Below, in pieces: positions 27,680-35,842 of a stretch of 64,000 nt of DNA. This stretch comes from Pseudomonas chlororaphis. Lineage in GTDB: Bacteria; Pseudomonadota; Gammaproteobacteria; Pseudomonadales; Pseudomonadaceae. The DNA is taken from NCBI RefSeq assembly GCF_001921865.1, contig NZ_MSCT01000008.1:62001-126000 (forward strand). Direction: 5' to 3'. Made by a program: the position numbers and the translations under genes. How positions within the stretch are numbered: position 1 is the stretch's first letter; the number at the start of each line of letters is the position of its first letter. The notes beneath the pieces were generated by a model that saw only the letters and a program-made list of their open reading frames with translations, ran no database searches and was not told where the DNA came from.

Positions 27680-28426
27680 ATGAATGTACTCGATAGCTTC
27701 CGGCTCGATGGCCAGGTCGCCCTGGTGACCGGCGCATCTCGCGGAATCGGCGCGGCCATCGCCAATGGCCTGGGCGAGGCCGGTGCCATCGTCTACGGCA
27801 TTGGCCGCTCGGCTGAGACACAGGCGCCTGGCGCCTTCCAGTATCGACCGTGCGACGCGCGCGAGGCCGGCGAGGTGAAGGCGCTGCTGGCCGAAATCGC
27901 CGAGTGCCATGGTCGTTTCGACATCCTGGTGAATGCCGCGGGCATCACCTTGCCGGGCACCCCGGACGCCGATCCGATGGTCAGCTTCCAGCGCACCCTG
28001 GAACTGAACCTGACGGCGGCCTACGCCTGCTGCCTCGCGGCCGTGCCGCACATGCAGCGCCACGGGCGAGGGTCGATCATCAACGTCACCAGCATTGGCG
28101 CCGGGCTGGGTTTTCCCGGCAACCCCGGTTATGTCGCGTCCAAGGGCGGGCTGGCGGCGATGACCCGCGCATTGGCGCTCGACCTGGGCAGCCAGGGCAT
28201 CCGGGTGAACAACATCGTACCGGGCTATGTGCATACGGCGATGACTCACGGTAGCTACAGCGATCCGCAGCTGAACGCGGCCCGCGCCGGGCGCACGATG
28301 CTCGGGCGCTGGGGCAGGGTCGAGGAACTGGCAGGCGCGGCGGTGTTTCTCGCCTCGCCCGCCAGCAGCTATGTCACGGGTACCGATCTGCATGTCGACG
28401 GCGGCTGGTCGGCCAAGGGGTTGTGA
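27680..28426 (+). CDS. Short-chain dehydrogenase/reductase (first of three)
   Basis: A 248-residue classical SDR with the NAD(P)-binding T-G-A-S-R-G-I-G motif, N-A-A-G, and the active-site Y-V-A-S-K. It most resembles FabG-type ketoreductases. In this setting it could reduce the ketone left by the YerE-like enzyme (the YerF step), but that is inference. I prefer the ATG at 27680 over the one at 27674: AAGGAG (27667-27672) is seven bases from the former and only one from the latter. Confidence 0.85.
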   Translation: MNVLDSFRLDGQVALVTGASRGIGAAIANGLGEAGAIVYGIGRSAETQAPGAFQYRPCDAREAGEVKALLAEIAECHGRFDILVNAAGITLPGTPDADPMVSFQRTLELNLTAAYACCLAAVPHMQRHGRGSIINVTSIGAGLGFPGNPGYVASKGGLAAMTRALALDLGSQGIRVNNIVPGYVHTAMTHGSYSDPQLNAARAGRTMLGRWGRVEELAGAAVFLASPASSYVTGTDLHVDGGWSAKGL

Positions 28427-29259
28427 TGGAAATCGGCTTTATGCAAGGCCGCCTGTGCGATCGGGTGGATGGAAAGATCCAGGCGTTTCCCTGGCGCGAC
28501 TGGGCCTCGGAATTCGAGGTCGCGCAAGGCCTCGGCGTACGCTTGATGGAGTGGACCCTGGATCAGGAGCGGTTGTACGAAAACCCGCTGATGACCGAGG
28601 CCGGACGCCAGCGTATCAACCAGTTGAGCCAGGCCCATGGGCTGCGCGTCCTTTCGCTGACTGGCGATTGCTTTATGCAGGCGCCTTTCTACAAGGCCCA
28701 GGGCGCGGAGCGGGCCAGCCTGCTGCAAGACCTGGAGGCGATTCTGGATGCCGCCCAGAGCGTCGGCATCGTCTATGTACTGATCCCGCTGGTCGATAAC
28801 GGTTCGCTGACCTGCCCGGAAGAGGAAGCGGCCTTGCTCGAAGGCCTGCTGCCGCTGCGCGAGCGCTTGGTCGAGGGCGGCTTGAAGATCGTGTTCGAGT
28901 CCGATTTCTCTGCCGAGCGCCTGGCGCGTTTCATCGCTCGTTTTCCCGCCGATGCCTTCGGTATCAACTACGACATCGGCAACAGCGCCGCCTTGGGCTA
29001 TTGCGCGACGGAAGAAATTGCTGCCTATGGGGCGCGGATCTACAACGTGCATGTCAAGGATCGGGTCCTGGCCGGCACTACCGTGCCCCTGGGGACCGGC
29101 AACGCCGACTTCGACCAAGTGTTCGCGGCACTGCACAAGACTGGCTATACCGGCCATTTCATCTTGCAGACGGCGCGGGCCGACGATGGCGACCATGCGG
29201 GGGCTGTCGCTCGCTACCGCGACATGACCCAGGCTTGGTGGAACACCCATGAATCTTGA
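28426..29259 (+). CDS. Sugar phosphate isomerase/epimerase-like TIM-barrel protein
   Basis: A 277-residue protein of the AP-endonuclease-2/xylose-isomerase-like barrel superfamily. It contains the metal-site strings F-E-S-D-F, N-Y-D-I-G-N-S, H-V-K-D-R and the C-terminal G-Y-T-G-H-F-I-L-Q. Members isomerise or epimerise sugars and their phosphates; the substrate here is unknown. The ATG at 28426 shares one base with the preceding stop (TGATG) and is five bases after AAGGGG. It overlaps the next gene by 11 bases. Confidence 0.8.
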   Translation: MEIGFMQGRLCDRVDGKIQAFPWRDWASEFEVAQGLGVRLMEWTLDQERLYENPLMTEAGRQRINQLSQAHGLRVLSLTGDCFMQAPFYKAQGAERASLLQDLEAILDAAQSVGIVYVLIPLVDNGSLTCPEEEAALLEGLLPLRERLVEGGLKIVFESDFSAERLARFIARFPADAFGINYDIGNSAALGYCATEEIAAYGARIYNVHVKDRVLAGTTVPLGTGNADFDQVFAALHKTGYTGHFILQTARADDGDHAGAVARYRDMTQAWWNTHES

Positions 29260-30001
29260 GCTTGGCGGCAAGGTGGCCCTGGTCACCGGTTCCTCTTCGG
29301 GCATCGGGCTGGCCATTGCCCGCCAACTGGCCGAAGAGGGTTGCCAGGTGGTGCTCAATGGCCGTGACCCCGAGCGCCTGCGTGCGGCGCAGGCCCAACT
29401 GCCTGGCGCGCAATCGGTGCTGGCCGACGTGCGCGAGCCGGCGGCCTGCCAGGCGATGATCGCCGAAGTCATAGCGGTTCACGGTCGGCTCGACATCCTG
29501 GTGTGCAATGTCGGCAGCGGCGCTTCCGTGCCGCCCGGCCAGGAGCACCCGAGCGAATGGCAGCGCGTGCTGGACATCAACCTGCATTCGACGACCAACG
29601 CCGTATGGGCGGCCACCGACGCATTGGCGGCCAGCAAGGGTAACGTCATCTGCATCTCTTCCATCTGCGGTATCGAGGCGCTCGGCTGCCCCGTGCCATA
29701 CGCCGCCGCCAAGGCCGCCCTGGAAAGCTATGTGCGCAATGGCGCGCGGGCCTTCGGGCGCCAGGGCGTGCGGATCAACAGCATCGCCCCGGGAAACATT
29801 CTGTTCGAGGGATCGGTCTGGGACCGCAAGCTCAAGCAGGACCGCGGGGCGGTCGAGTCGATGCTGGCCAGGGACGTGGCCCTGGGGTGCCTGGGCACGC
29901 CAGGCGACGTCGCACGCTTGGCAGCCTATCTGGCGTCGCCGCTGGCGGCGTTCATTACCGGGGCCACGTACGTGGTCGACGGAGGACAACTCAGATCATG
30001 A
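29249..30001 (+). CDS. Short-chain dehydrogenase/reductase (second of three)
   Basis: A 250-residue classical SDR: T-G-S-S-S-G-I-G nucleotide motif, C-N-V-G near residue 88, and Y-A-A-A-K at the catalytic Tyr/Lys. It starts inside the preceding isomerase gene and its stop overlaps the next ATG by four bases. The substrate is not identifiable; an oxidoreductase acting on a sugar intermediate of the pathway is the obvious inference. It is not a near copy of either neighbouring SDR. Confidence 0.83.
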   Translation: MNLELGGKVALVTGSSSGIGLAIARQLAEEGCQVVLNGRDPERLRAAQAQLPGAQSVLADVREPAACQAMIAEVIAVHGRLDILVCNVGSGASVPPGQEHPSEWQRVLDINLHSTTNAVWAATDALAASKGNVICISSICGIEALGCPVPYAAAKAALESYVRNGARAFGRQGVRINSIAPGNILFEGSVWDRKLKQDRGAVESMLARDVALGCLGTPGDVARLAAYLASPLAAFITGATYVVDGGQLRS

Positions 30002-30831
30002 AAAACGCAACGTCCAACCTGTTCGACCTGAACGGCCGGGTCGCGGTCATCACGGGCGGCGGCGGCATGCTGGGTTACCAGCATGCGGCGACGGTCGCCG
30101 ATCTTGGCGGCATTGCGGTGCTGCTGGACATCAACTCCGAGGCCCTGGCGGGCAATCGTGCGCGGTTGCATGACGAACTCGGCGTCGAGGCGCTGTGCCT
30201 GACGGTCGACATCACCGATGCCGACAGTGTGAGCGCCGCCTGCGCCACCGTGCTGGAGCAGCATGGCCGGGTCGACATCCTGATCAACAATGCCGCGCGC
30301 AACCCCAAGGTCGAAGGCAACGATGGCAAGGAGTTCTCGCGGCTGGAGCACTTCCCCTGGGAGCAGTGGCGCCAGGATCTCGACGTCGGCCTGGGTGGCG
30401 CCTTCAATTGCGCCAAGGTCTTCGGTGCGCGCATGGCCGAGCAGGGCGCTGGGGTGATCATCAATATCGCCTCGGACCTGGGGGTCATCGCTCCCGATCA
30501 GCGGCTGTACCGGGTCGAGGGCAAGGCTGCGGACGAGCAGCCGGTCAAGCCGGTGACTTATTCGGTGGTCAAGCACGGCCTGATCGGGCTGACCAAATAC
30601 CTGGCCACCTACTGGTGCGAGCAGGGCGTGCGCTGCAACGCCTTGTCGCCGGGCGGGGTATACGCCGGGCAGAACGATGTTTTCCTGGGCAAGCTCAGCC
30701 AGCTGATTCCCATGGGGCGCATGGCCAAAGTCGATGAGTATCGCGGGGCGCTGGCGTTCCTCTGTTCCGACGCATCAAGTTACATGAATGGTGCCAACCT
30801 TATTGTCGACGGTGGGCGCAGTACCTGGTGA
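29998..30831 (+). CDS. Short-chain dehydrogenase/reductase, PtmA-like (third of three)
   Basis: A 277-residue SDR with T-G-G-G-G-M-L-G in place of the usual nucleotide loop, N-N-A-A, and the catalytic Y-S-V-V-K. The N-terminal G-G-x-G-x-L-G pattern and overall layout recall PtmA, the Campylobacter flagellin-modification SDR that helps supply the amino sugar for legionaminic acid. That fits the NeuB-like gene upstream, though an equivalent substrate is only inferred. It overlaps the previous gene by four bases (ATGA). Confidence 0.82.
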   Translation: MKNATSNLFDLNGRVAVITGGGGMLGYQHAATVADLGGIAVLLDINSEALAGNRARLHDELGVEALCLTVDITDADSVSAACATVLEQHGRVDILINNAARNPKVEGNDGKEFSRLEHFPWEQWRQDLDVGLGGAFNCAKVFGARMAEQGAGVIINIASDLGVIAPDQRLYRVEGKAADEQPVKPVTYSVVKHGLIGLTKYLATYWCEQGVRCNALSPGGVYAGQNDVFLGKLSQLIPMGRMAKVDEYRGALAFLCSDASSYMNGANLIVDGGRSTW

Positions 30832-30858
30832 CGCCCCACTTTCACGCTGGAGACGCTG

Positions 30859-32157
30859 ATGAATTTTGAATTGCAATCGACAAGCCAATGGGTGGCCGGC
30901 CGCACCCAGACGCTGCTGCTGTCCTCCGGGGTGTCGGTCCCCGTACGCCTGAGCCAGGCGCCCCTGTCGGAGGCGGTCGACGCGGTTTTGCTGCGCGGGC
31001 CGGAAGACCTGGCGGTGCTGGCGCGGTTGCCGGAGTTTCCCGCGCTGCATCGGCTGCTGGAAGGCCATGACGAGGCGGCCCGCCTGGCCGAGCACAAGCG
31101 CGGCCTGCTGGCCGCGATGAGCAAGGGTATCCATGTATTCGGCGCCCACCGGATCGGCCAGTCGGTGGTCAACGACGCGCGACGCGTGGGGATTACCGTG
31201 GCTGGCCTGCTGGACAACGATCCGGCGAAGGCCGGGCAACGCCTGGACGGCATCGAAGTGTTCCACCCGACGGCCATCGACCTGTCCGACGCGGTAGTGG
31301 TGGTTGCCAGCGGCCGCTACAGCAACGACATCATCCGGCAAATCAAGGATCGTTGCGCTCGGGTAGTGAACTTCCATGAGTTCCTGTACGCGACGGATTC
31401 GGCGCATGGCCCGGAGCCTACGTTCGCCAACCTGCCCCATGACACCCTGGCAGGCCCCCTGCGCTACCTGTCGGCCTTCCTGCGCCTGGGCGATGAGCAA
31501 TCCAGGCAGGCATTCAACGGGCTGATCGAGATGCGTATGTCGCTGTCGATCGAGCCGGCCGACGCCCACAAGTCGCCGTTCGCCGACGAGTACTTCGACA
31601 GCGCCTTTGTCAGTGCCGAACAAGCGCGTCACTTTGTCGACGCCGGTGCCTTCAATGGCGACACCCTGGCGTCGCTGGAGCGTCATTTCGGTCCGGTTGA
31701 ACGCGCTTACCTGTTCGAGCCGGAGATGGCTCCCTACTACGCGGCCCTGAAGCGTTTTTCGGATCGGCCTCATGTGCTGCTGTTCAACATGGGCCTGGAC
31801 AGCGACTACAGCCGTTTCGAGTACGATCCGGTGCTGTCGTGCAACCTGGCGGGCGAAGTGACCGGGCCGATTCCCGGCAACATAACGTCTTATATCCAGG
31901 GCGTGCCGCTGGAACAGCTGGTGCCTGGCAAGGTCGGGCTGTTCAAGCTGGACATCGAGGGCATGGAAGAGAGGGCGCTGCTTGGCGCGACGGCGGTTAT
32001 TCGGCGTGAAAAGCCGGTATTGGCCGTCTGTGCCTATCACCGGGCAGACGACTTCTGGAAGTTGATCGATACGGTGACGTCGATCAGGCCGGATTATCGC
32101 GTAGGCATTCGGCACTACGCAGACATTCTTCACGACATCACCCTGTACTTCTATTGA
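30859..32157 (+). CDS. FkbM-family methyltransferase with N-terminal Rossmann-like domain
   Basis: The 432-residue protein has a C-terminal FkbM SAM-dependent methyltransferase domain: V-D-A-G-A-F-N-G-D-T near residue 263, the FkbM signature F-K-L-D-I-E-G-M-E-E near 370, and H-Y-A-D-I-L-H-D at the end. About 250 residues precede it. They include a Rossmann-type stretch (G-A-H-R-I-G-Q, L-L-D-N-D-P-A-K-A-G) like the CoA-binding/NDP-sugar regulatory folds. O-methylation of the glycan is the likely role. It closes the sugar operon and is followed by a strong terminator. Confidence 0.85.
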   Translation: MNFELQSTSQWVAGRTQTLLLSSGVSVPVRLSQAPLSEAVDAVLLRGPEDLAVLARLPEFPALHRLLEGHDEAARLAEHKRGLLAAMSKGIHVFGAHRIGQSVVNDARRVGITVAGLLDNDPAKAGQRLDGIEVFHPTAIDLSDAVVVVASGRYSNDIIRQIKDRCARVVNFHEFLYATDSAHGPEPTFANLPHDTLAGPLRYLSAFLRLGDEQSRQAFNGLIEMRMSLSIEPADAHKSPFADEYFDSAFVSAEQARHFVDAGAFNGDTLASLERHFGPVERAYLFEPEMAPYYAALKRFSDRPHVLLFNMGLDSDYSRFEYDPVLSCNLAGEVTGPIPGNITSYIQGVPLEQLVPGKVGLFKLDIEGMEERALLGATAVIRREKPVLAVCAYHRADDFWKLIDTVTSIRPDYRVGIRHYADILHDITLYFY

Positions 32158-32163
32158 GGTAGT

Positions 32164-32198
32164 GCAACGCCCGCGTCTGTTCGGGCGTTGCGTTTTTT
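32164..32198 (+). terminator. Terminator of the nucleotide-sugar operon
   Basis: GCAACGCCCG (32164-32173) pairs perfectly with CGGGCGTTGC (32182-32191) across an eight-base loop. GTTTTTT follows. It begins six bases after the FkbM methyltransferase stop. Confidence 0.93.
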
Positions 32199-32238
32199 GA
32201 AGACGGTTTTTTCGCAATATCCAGCATCGGGTGTGTCC

Positions 32239-35200
32239 ATGATTCGTTCGTTATATGCTCCACGGCCCAATCCTTATTATCTTCTTGCGCCGGACTACCG
32301 ACGAAATTCCGCGGGTATCCGGGTCATGCACATGCTCTGCGATGTATTGAATCGCTCCGGGTATGAAGCGTTTATCGTGGCGAATGTTCTGAATCCGGAA
32401 CTGATGACGCCACCGCTGACGAATCAAATGATTGCCTTGCATAAACAACAGGGTCTGGAGCCGATCGTCGTTTACCCGGAAGTCACCAGCGGCAATCCGC
32501 TGGGCGGTGACGTCGTGGTCCGGTATCTATTGAATACGCCCGGGTTCCTCGCCGGAGGCAAGAACTACGGCGAAGACGACATCATGTTCGCCTTCACCAA
32601 GGGGCTGTTATTACCGGGCATGCCTGAAGAGCATGTGATGTTTCTTCAGCCTATCGACCTCAATGTCTTCACGTTGCCTGAGGATCCGGCCCGGCGCATA
32701 CCGGGCAAGATCTGCTACTACCAGGGACGCACGGGGTCGGGGATCGATAAAGACAGCCTGCCCGCCGACGCGGTGGAGATTACCGGCAGTTACCCGGATA
32801 CCTGGGAAGGGCTGGTGGAGATCTTCCAGACCAGCGAGTTCTTTTACTCCTCGGCGACGACGGCCCTTTCGGCGGAGGCCGCGCTCTGTGGGTGTATCGG
32901 CGTGGTCATTCCGGGTAAAGGCGCACCGTTGAATTTCTCTTCCGAAGAGACTGGAAATTACGGGGTGGCCTGGGGAACCTCGTCCCAGGAAATCGAGCGC
33001 GCCCGGCAAACGTTGCCCTTGTTGAGGGAAAGCCTGGAGAAGCAGGAAGTCGCTTTCTGGAAGGCGCTCGATCTGTTCATCGAGACGACGCAGAACGCCG
33101 CCTTGACCTCCAGAAAGGCCAAGCTTGAACGCGGCGTTGCCAAGCGGCTCGAAGCGCGAGACCAGGCAGCCCGGCAACTGCAGGCGGCCCCCGCTATTGC
33201 GCAAGGCCATGTCCCGAACATCGGTGTGGTCGTTCTCGATCTTCAGGGCCATAACGATTTGCTAGCCCGCACGCTGAACAGTCTGGCGGCCTGCGCGGGC
33301 GGGGCGGTTTCGACCGTTCCGTTGATCGTGTCCAACGCCAGCCCTGGTCGTTCGGGAGCTCATGGCCTCAAGCCAGGCGACAATTGCGTCGAGGCGATTA
33401 ACCAGCTCGTCCGCGAAAGCGCGTGCGATTGGTTGGTCGTGGTTCACGCGGGGGAGGAGTTCACCGCTGCCGGCCTGTTGATGACCTCGTTGCAGTTGGC
33501 GCAAATGGGCGAATACCGGGCTGTTTACGCGGATGAAGTCGTCCGGGTCGGCCACAACAGCTTCGAAGCGGCACTTCGGCCCGATTTCAACCTGGATCTC
33601 TTGCTCAGCTACCCCGCAGGTTTTTCCCGGCATTGGCTGTTGCGGCGCGATACGTGGCAAGAGATGGGCGGTTTTGCCGATGATTGTCAGGACGCCTTCG
33701 AGCTTCAGTTCATTTTGCGCCTGATCGAATCCGGCGGTGTCGAGGGGCTTGGGCATATCAGCGAGCCGTTGCTGATCAGCGACGCTGTGCCTGCCCAGGA
33801 CCTGGCCGAGGAGCGCGGGGTCATCGCGCAACACTTGCAGCAGCGTGGTTATGACCATGCTCAAGTGAACGCCCCTCAGCCTGGCCACTACCAGATTGAT
33901 TACGGCCATGCGCAAACGCCGCGCGTCAGCATTGTGATTCTGCTCGACGGCCAGCTCCCGCAGGCGCAACTGTGCATGGACAGCCTGTTGGAAAATACCA
34001 CGTACAGTCATTTCGAAGTCTTGCTGCTGGACCGCGGCAACCAGGACTCGGCGATGGTGGACTGGTTGTCCGGTATCGAGCAGTTGGGCGTTGCCCAGCT
34101 GCAGGTATTGAGGTACGAGGCTGAAGCGTCGCCGATTGCGATTCGTAATCATGCGTGCAACCAGGCCAGTGGCGATTATCTGTTGTTCCTCGACTCCACC
34201 GTCGGTGTAGTCGGCAAGGACTGGCTGCAGCAATTGCTCAACCACGCCATGCGTCCTGAAGTCGGGTGCGTGGGGGCCAAGCTGCTCGGCGGCGACGGCA
34301 GGATCCGTCATGCCGGTTTGGTGTTGGGGTTGGGCGCGGCGGTGGGCGATCCCTTCCTGAATGGGCCCGATGAGCCTGGTTACATGCAGCGTTTGCAGGT
34401 CGATCAAGATTGTTCCGCCGTGGCTGAGCAGTGCGTGATGGTGCGTCGAGAACTGTTCGTTGCAGCAGGCGGCTTCGATGAGACGATGGCGTCCTGGGCG
34501 CCCACGGACCTTTGCCTGAAGCTTTCTCAAGCCGGCTATATGAACGTCTGGACGCCGAGGGTCAGGCTGTTTATCGGCGATCCGCAGGTGTCAGCGGCCA
34601 ACGCCGACCAGGACGACCTGATGTACCAGCGCTGGCTGGCGGTCCTGGCTCAGGATCCGGCCTACAACAAGAACCTGTCCCTGGCCGCTGGCGGCGCTTT
34701 CAAGCTCGCTGATAGCGCATGGTCGTTGCCGCTCTCGATCGCTGGAGCCTCTGCGCCCAAAATTCTGGCGCATCCTGCGAGAGGCGCCGTCGATGGGCAG
34801 TCGAGGCTTATTCAACCGTTCAATGCCTTGCGTAGCGAGGGGTTGATCGACGGCGCTGTTGTTCGCGACTTGATGTCGGTAGCGGAGTTGGCCCGCTTCG
34901 CTCCAGACAGTGTGGTGCTGCAACGGCACGTTGAAGGCGCGCAGATAGAGGCCATGCGCCGGATGAAGGTTTTCTCCCAGGCCTTCAAGGTTTATGAGCT
35001 GGATCGCTATCTGCCCGATACGCCCATGCCCGGGTTCAACAGGGAAAACCATGGCCCGCAGGTACTGGATGCCTTGCGACAGGGCCTGGGTTTCATGGAT
35101 CGCCTGGTGGTTGCCTCCGACATGCTTGCCGAGGTTTTCGAGGGCTTCAATCCCGATGTGCAGATCCTCAAGACTCGCCTCGATCCGCAGCCTTGGATTG

Positions 35201-35733
35201 GCTTGAGCAGCAAACGCCAGGCTGGCGACAAGCCTCGTGTCGGCCTGTCGGCACGCGGAGCCCGGCCAGATGACCTCGAGCTGATTGCCGATGTCATAAA
35301 AGCCTTGGCCAATGACGTTCATTGGGTGCTGATCGGCCATTGTCCGACTCACTTGCGGGCTTTTGTCCATGAGGTCCATACGGACGTAGACGCGGGGTAT
35401 GCGGCGAGGCTGGCTTCGCTGAATCTCGATTTTGCCCTGGCGCCCCTGCAGAACACCTTGTTGAACCGTTGCCGCAGTCACGAGCGGTTGTTGGAGTTCG
35501 GTGCGTTAGGTATCCCGGTGATCGGCAGCGACCTCGAGCCGCATCGCGGCGATTTACCAGTGACTCTGGTCAAGGATGGGGCGGCGCCCTGGATGGACGC
35601 GATTCGCTCCCATATGGCGGATCTGGATGCGGCGCAACGCCTGGGCGACTCGCTGCAACAGTGCGTTCGCAGCCGATGGCTACTCGACGGCTTGCATCTG
35701 AAAACCTGGCGCGATATCTGGCTGCCGGCTTGA
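32239..35733 (+). CDS. Third modular glycosyltransferase with unrelated N-terminal domain
   Basis: A 1164-residue protein. Residues 1-310 form a GT-B-like domain not present in the other two island transferases (Y-L-L-A-P-D-Y-R-R-N-S-A-G-I-R). Residues about 320-520 and 557-817 are GT-A modules paralogous to those encoded at 11926 and 15571 (S-R-H-W-L-L-R-R-D; D-P-A-Y-N-K-N-L-S-L). Residues about 834-1164 match the GT-B C-terminus of the 11926 protein. The frame is open to a TTG at 32188, but that lies in the terminator, so I use the ATG at 32239, which has a weak ribosome site. The first kilobase is visibly less GC-rich than its surroundings. Confidence 0.85.
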   Translation: MIRSLYAPRPNPYYLLAPDYRRNSAGIRVMHMLCDVLNRSGYEAFIVANVLNPELMTPPLTNQMIALHKQQGLEPIVVYPEVTSGNPLGGDVVVRYLLNTPGFLAGGKNYGEDDIMFAFTKGLLLPGMPEEHVMFLQPIDLNVFTLPEDPARRIPGKICYYQGRTGSGIDKDSLPADAVEITGSYPDTWEGLVEIFQTSEFFYSSATTALSAEAALCGCIGVVIPGKGAPLNFSSEETGNYGVAWGTSSQEIERARQTLPLLRESLEKQEVAFWKALDLFIETTQNAALTSRKAKLERGVAKRLEARDQAARQLQAAPAIAQGHVPNIGVVVLDLQGHNDLLARTLNSLAACAGGAVSTVPLIVSNASPGRSGAHGLKPGDNCVEAINQLVRESACDWLVVVHAGEEFTAAGLLMTSLQLAQMGEYRAVYADEVVRVGHNSFEAALRPDFNLDLLLSYPAGFSRHWLLRRDTWQEMGGFADDCQDAFELQFILRLIESGGVEGLGHISEPLLISDAVPAQDLAEERGVIAQHLQQRGYDHAQVNAPQPGHYQIDYGHAQTPRVSIVILLDGQLPQAQLCMDSLLENTTYSHFEVLLLDRGNQDSAMVDWLSGIEQLGVAQLQVLRYEAEASPIAIRNHACNQASGDYLLFLDSTVGVVGKDWLQQLLNHAMRPEVGCVGAKLLGGDGRIRHAGLVLGLGAAVGDPFLNGPDEPGYMQRLQVDQDCSAVAEQCVMVRRELFVAAGGFDETMASWAPTDLCLKLSQAGYMNVWTPRVRLFIGDPQVSAANADQDDLMYQRWLAVLAQDPAYNKNLSLAAGGAFKLADSAWSLPLSIAGASAPKILAHPARGAVDGQSRLIQPFNALRSEGLIDGAVVRDLMSVAELARFAPDSVVLQRHVEGAQIEAMRRMKVFSQAFKVYELDRYLPDTPMPGFNRENHGPQVLDALRQGLGFMDRLVVASDMLAEVFEGFNPDVQILKTRLDPQPWIGLSSKRQAGDKPRVGLSARGARPDDLELIADVIKALANDVHWVLIGHCPTHLRAFVHEVHTDVDAGYAARLASLNLDFALAPLQNTLLNRCRSHERLLEFGALGIPVIGSDLEPHRGDLPVTLVKDGAAPWMDAIRSHMADLDAAQRLGDSLQQCVRSRWLLDGLHLKTWRDIWLPA

Positions 35734-35760
35734 TTCGCGCCCTCTCCGTGAACCCGTTGC

Positions 35761-35783
35761 AGGCTGTTGCGGCGCAACAGCCT
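35761..35783. other. Perfect hairpin between glycosyltransferase and epimerase genes
   Basis: AGGCTGTTGC (35761-35770) and GCAACAGCCT (35774-35783) form a ten-base stem with a three-base loop. No T-run follows, so it is not a canonical terminator. It could be an mRNA-stabilising or partial-termination hairpin. Confidence 0.5.
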
Positions 35784-35842
35784 GGCGGACCGATCTCCTT
35801 TAATACGACGCCTGCGTTCAGGCTGGCAGGGGTGTACAAAGC

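Noticed and set aside
32188..32238. Upstream extension of the third glycosyltransferase to a TTG at 32188
   Set aside because: These codons lie within the terminator hairpin and T-run that closes the preceding operon, so translation from there is unlikely.
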